Source of the DNA: Rhyzopertha dominica
Taxonomy: Eukaryota; Arthropoda; Insecta; Coleoptera; Bostrichidae
DNA length: 64,000 bases
NCBI GenBank assembly: GCA_025024175.1
Contig: QCXZ01000042.1
Coordinates: forward strand, 7,457,501-7,521,500
Reading direction: 5' to 3'
The notes under the pieces are model-generated. The model was not told the DNA's origin. It saw only the letters and a list, made by a program, of their open reading frames with translations, and ran no database searches. Below are positions 63,120 through 64,000 of this stretch, one piece after another; position 1 is the first letter of the stretch; each line of letters opens with the position of its first letter. Both the position numbers and the translations under genes were made by a program.

Positions 63120-64000
63120 CATCTTTAATGTGACCTTTACGAACCTGCCATAATACTGGAAATAATATTATTTAGTTCCAGTTTTTAAGACGAGGAAACA
63201 AAGAACTGTGTCGAATTATAAAGATATTTGTATATCCTCCATTGTACCGAAAGTACTTGAATCAATTGTGAAAGATCTTTTTTTGCTGCTTTTCGGCGGC
63301 ACGTTATCGATGAACAACGCGGATTTCATGGTGGTCAATCAACTTACACTAACCTTTTTCTTCTTTCTAGGTTCTAGTTTTATTATTGGGGGGTGTGATT
63401 TTATCTGGAGGCTAGGCAGACTGTAATATATGCAGATTTCGCTAAGGTCTTTCACAGAATGAACTCTTTTATAAGCCTTATTTACAAGCTGGAGATGTAG
63501 TGATCTTCCGCTCTCGAAGTTGTCATTGAGTCGTAGATAATATGTTAAAGTAGACAACACGATATCTTATGCTATGGATGAGAGCTCATCTGAGGAACCA
63601 ACAACGTTCTCACTTAGGTTCAAAGAAGAATTGACAGTCAGGCATAGAGGGCTCTGTTACAACAAAATTTGGACGGCATTATATCTTGGTGTGCATGTAA
63701 TGGTCTTCTTCTGAGGGTATTAAAATCTAGGGTTCTCAGATTAGTACAGGTTAAGAGAATGTTGCACACTACTAATAGTGTGGATTGTTTTTACTCTGGA
63801 ACTGGTTAGCATCAGTTTTAGAGAGCTAGGTATAATAATAAACTCACGTCTTACTTTTATACTTCACATGGATGAAATAATTAATCATTGCAATAAGATT
63901 ATTGACCTCATTAAAGGACGTTCTGTTGAGCGTTGATGCTTAGGGTTCTGAATGTTTAGTATACGTCTTTAGTACATTCAATTTTAAACTATTGTACGAT
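63120..64000 (+). mobile_element. Jockey-like LINE, decayed RT, runs off the window
   Basis: Pieces in order: VPVFKTRKQRTVSNYKDICI, SSIVPKVLESIVKDL, an FSKAFDKVN-like block (ISLRSFTE*) near 63440, GIISWCACNGLLLRVLKSRV near 63690, and SLVHSILNYC at 63970-63998. This is the usual order of RT N-terminus, motif A, the 'LxxWCxxNxLxLNxxKCxVM' block and the 'LVRSILEYCS' block. Motif C lies in a damaged part. It differs in wording from the ATT-tailed family. Confidence 0.75.

Overview
This window looks like insect nuclear DNA, most likely from a beetle (inference). It is AT-rich, genes are split by introns with GT...AG junctions, and intergenic space is full of decayed LINEs, Penelope-like elements and Tc1/mariner-type transposons. 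Scattered N bases mark unresolved positions. No operons, CRISPR arrays, rRNA genes or viral genes were seen.

Layout. At the left edge (895-1080, minus strand) is the first coding exon of a secreted type-B carboxylesterase whose remaining exons lie outside the window. From 2 to 22 kb there is no gene I can support. That stretch holds an old LINE with a 36-unit ATT tail, a pogo/jerky-type transposase remnant, a hAT fragment, a cluster of strong palindromes (15.3-15.45 kb), a Crypton-like tyrosine recombinase remnant, a degenerate 100-111 bp tandem repeat (18.4-18.7 kb) and a mariner remnant.

From 22.9 to 47.6 kb is a head-to-tail cluster of three facilitated trehalose transporter (Tret1)-like MFS genes, called A, B and C here. 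Each shows a TM1 exon, a TM2-3 exon and a long TM4-12 exon. Exon lengths (173 and 227 bp) and intron phases are identical, except that copy C has lost one base in its TM1 exon and meets a premature stop. None of the first exons, with start codons, could be found. Copies A and B share a conserved block in their 5' flanks. The last intron of copy B has grown to about 7 kb, mainly through a 2.9 kb Tc1/mariner element (DD41D spacing, about 0.7 kb terminal inverted repeats) and a 5'-truncated LINE with an open RT frame.

From 48.5 to 50.3 kb is a decayed LINE of a second type. A complete five-exon SUMO-activating enzyme subunit 1 gene (Aos1/SAE1, 338 aa) follows at 51,995-53,831. A small lysine-rich ORF (91 aa, unknown) is divergently placed upstream of it. 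At 58.36-58.57 kb a CpG-rich block holds the first coding exon (70 aa) of an unidentified plus-strand gene. The right end is transposon remnants and a LINE that runs off the window.

The protein genes do not form one pathway. The transporters are a lineage-specific tandem expansion, Aos1 is a housekeeping gene, and the esterase and the 58 kb gene are neighbours seen only in part. The most interesting observations are the tandem transporter cluster with its decaying third copy and divergent sugar-site motifs, the shared A/B upstream block with an ERR/FTZ-F1-type half-site, the long-TIR DD41D element whose TIR ends look like solo MITEs, and the 15.3 kb hairpin cluster.
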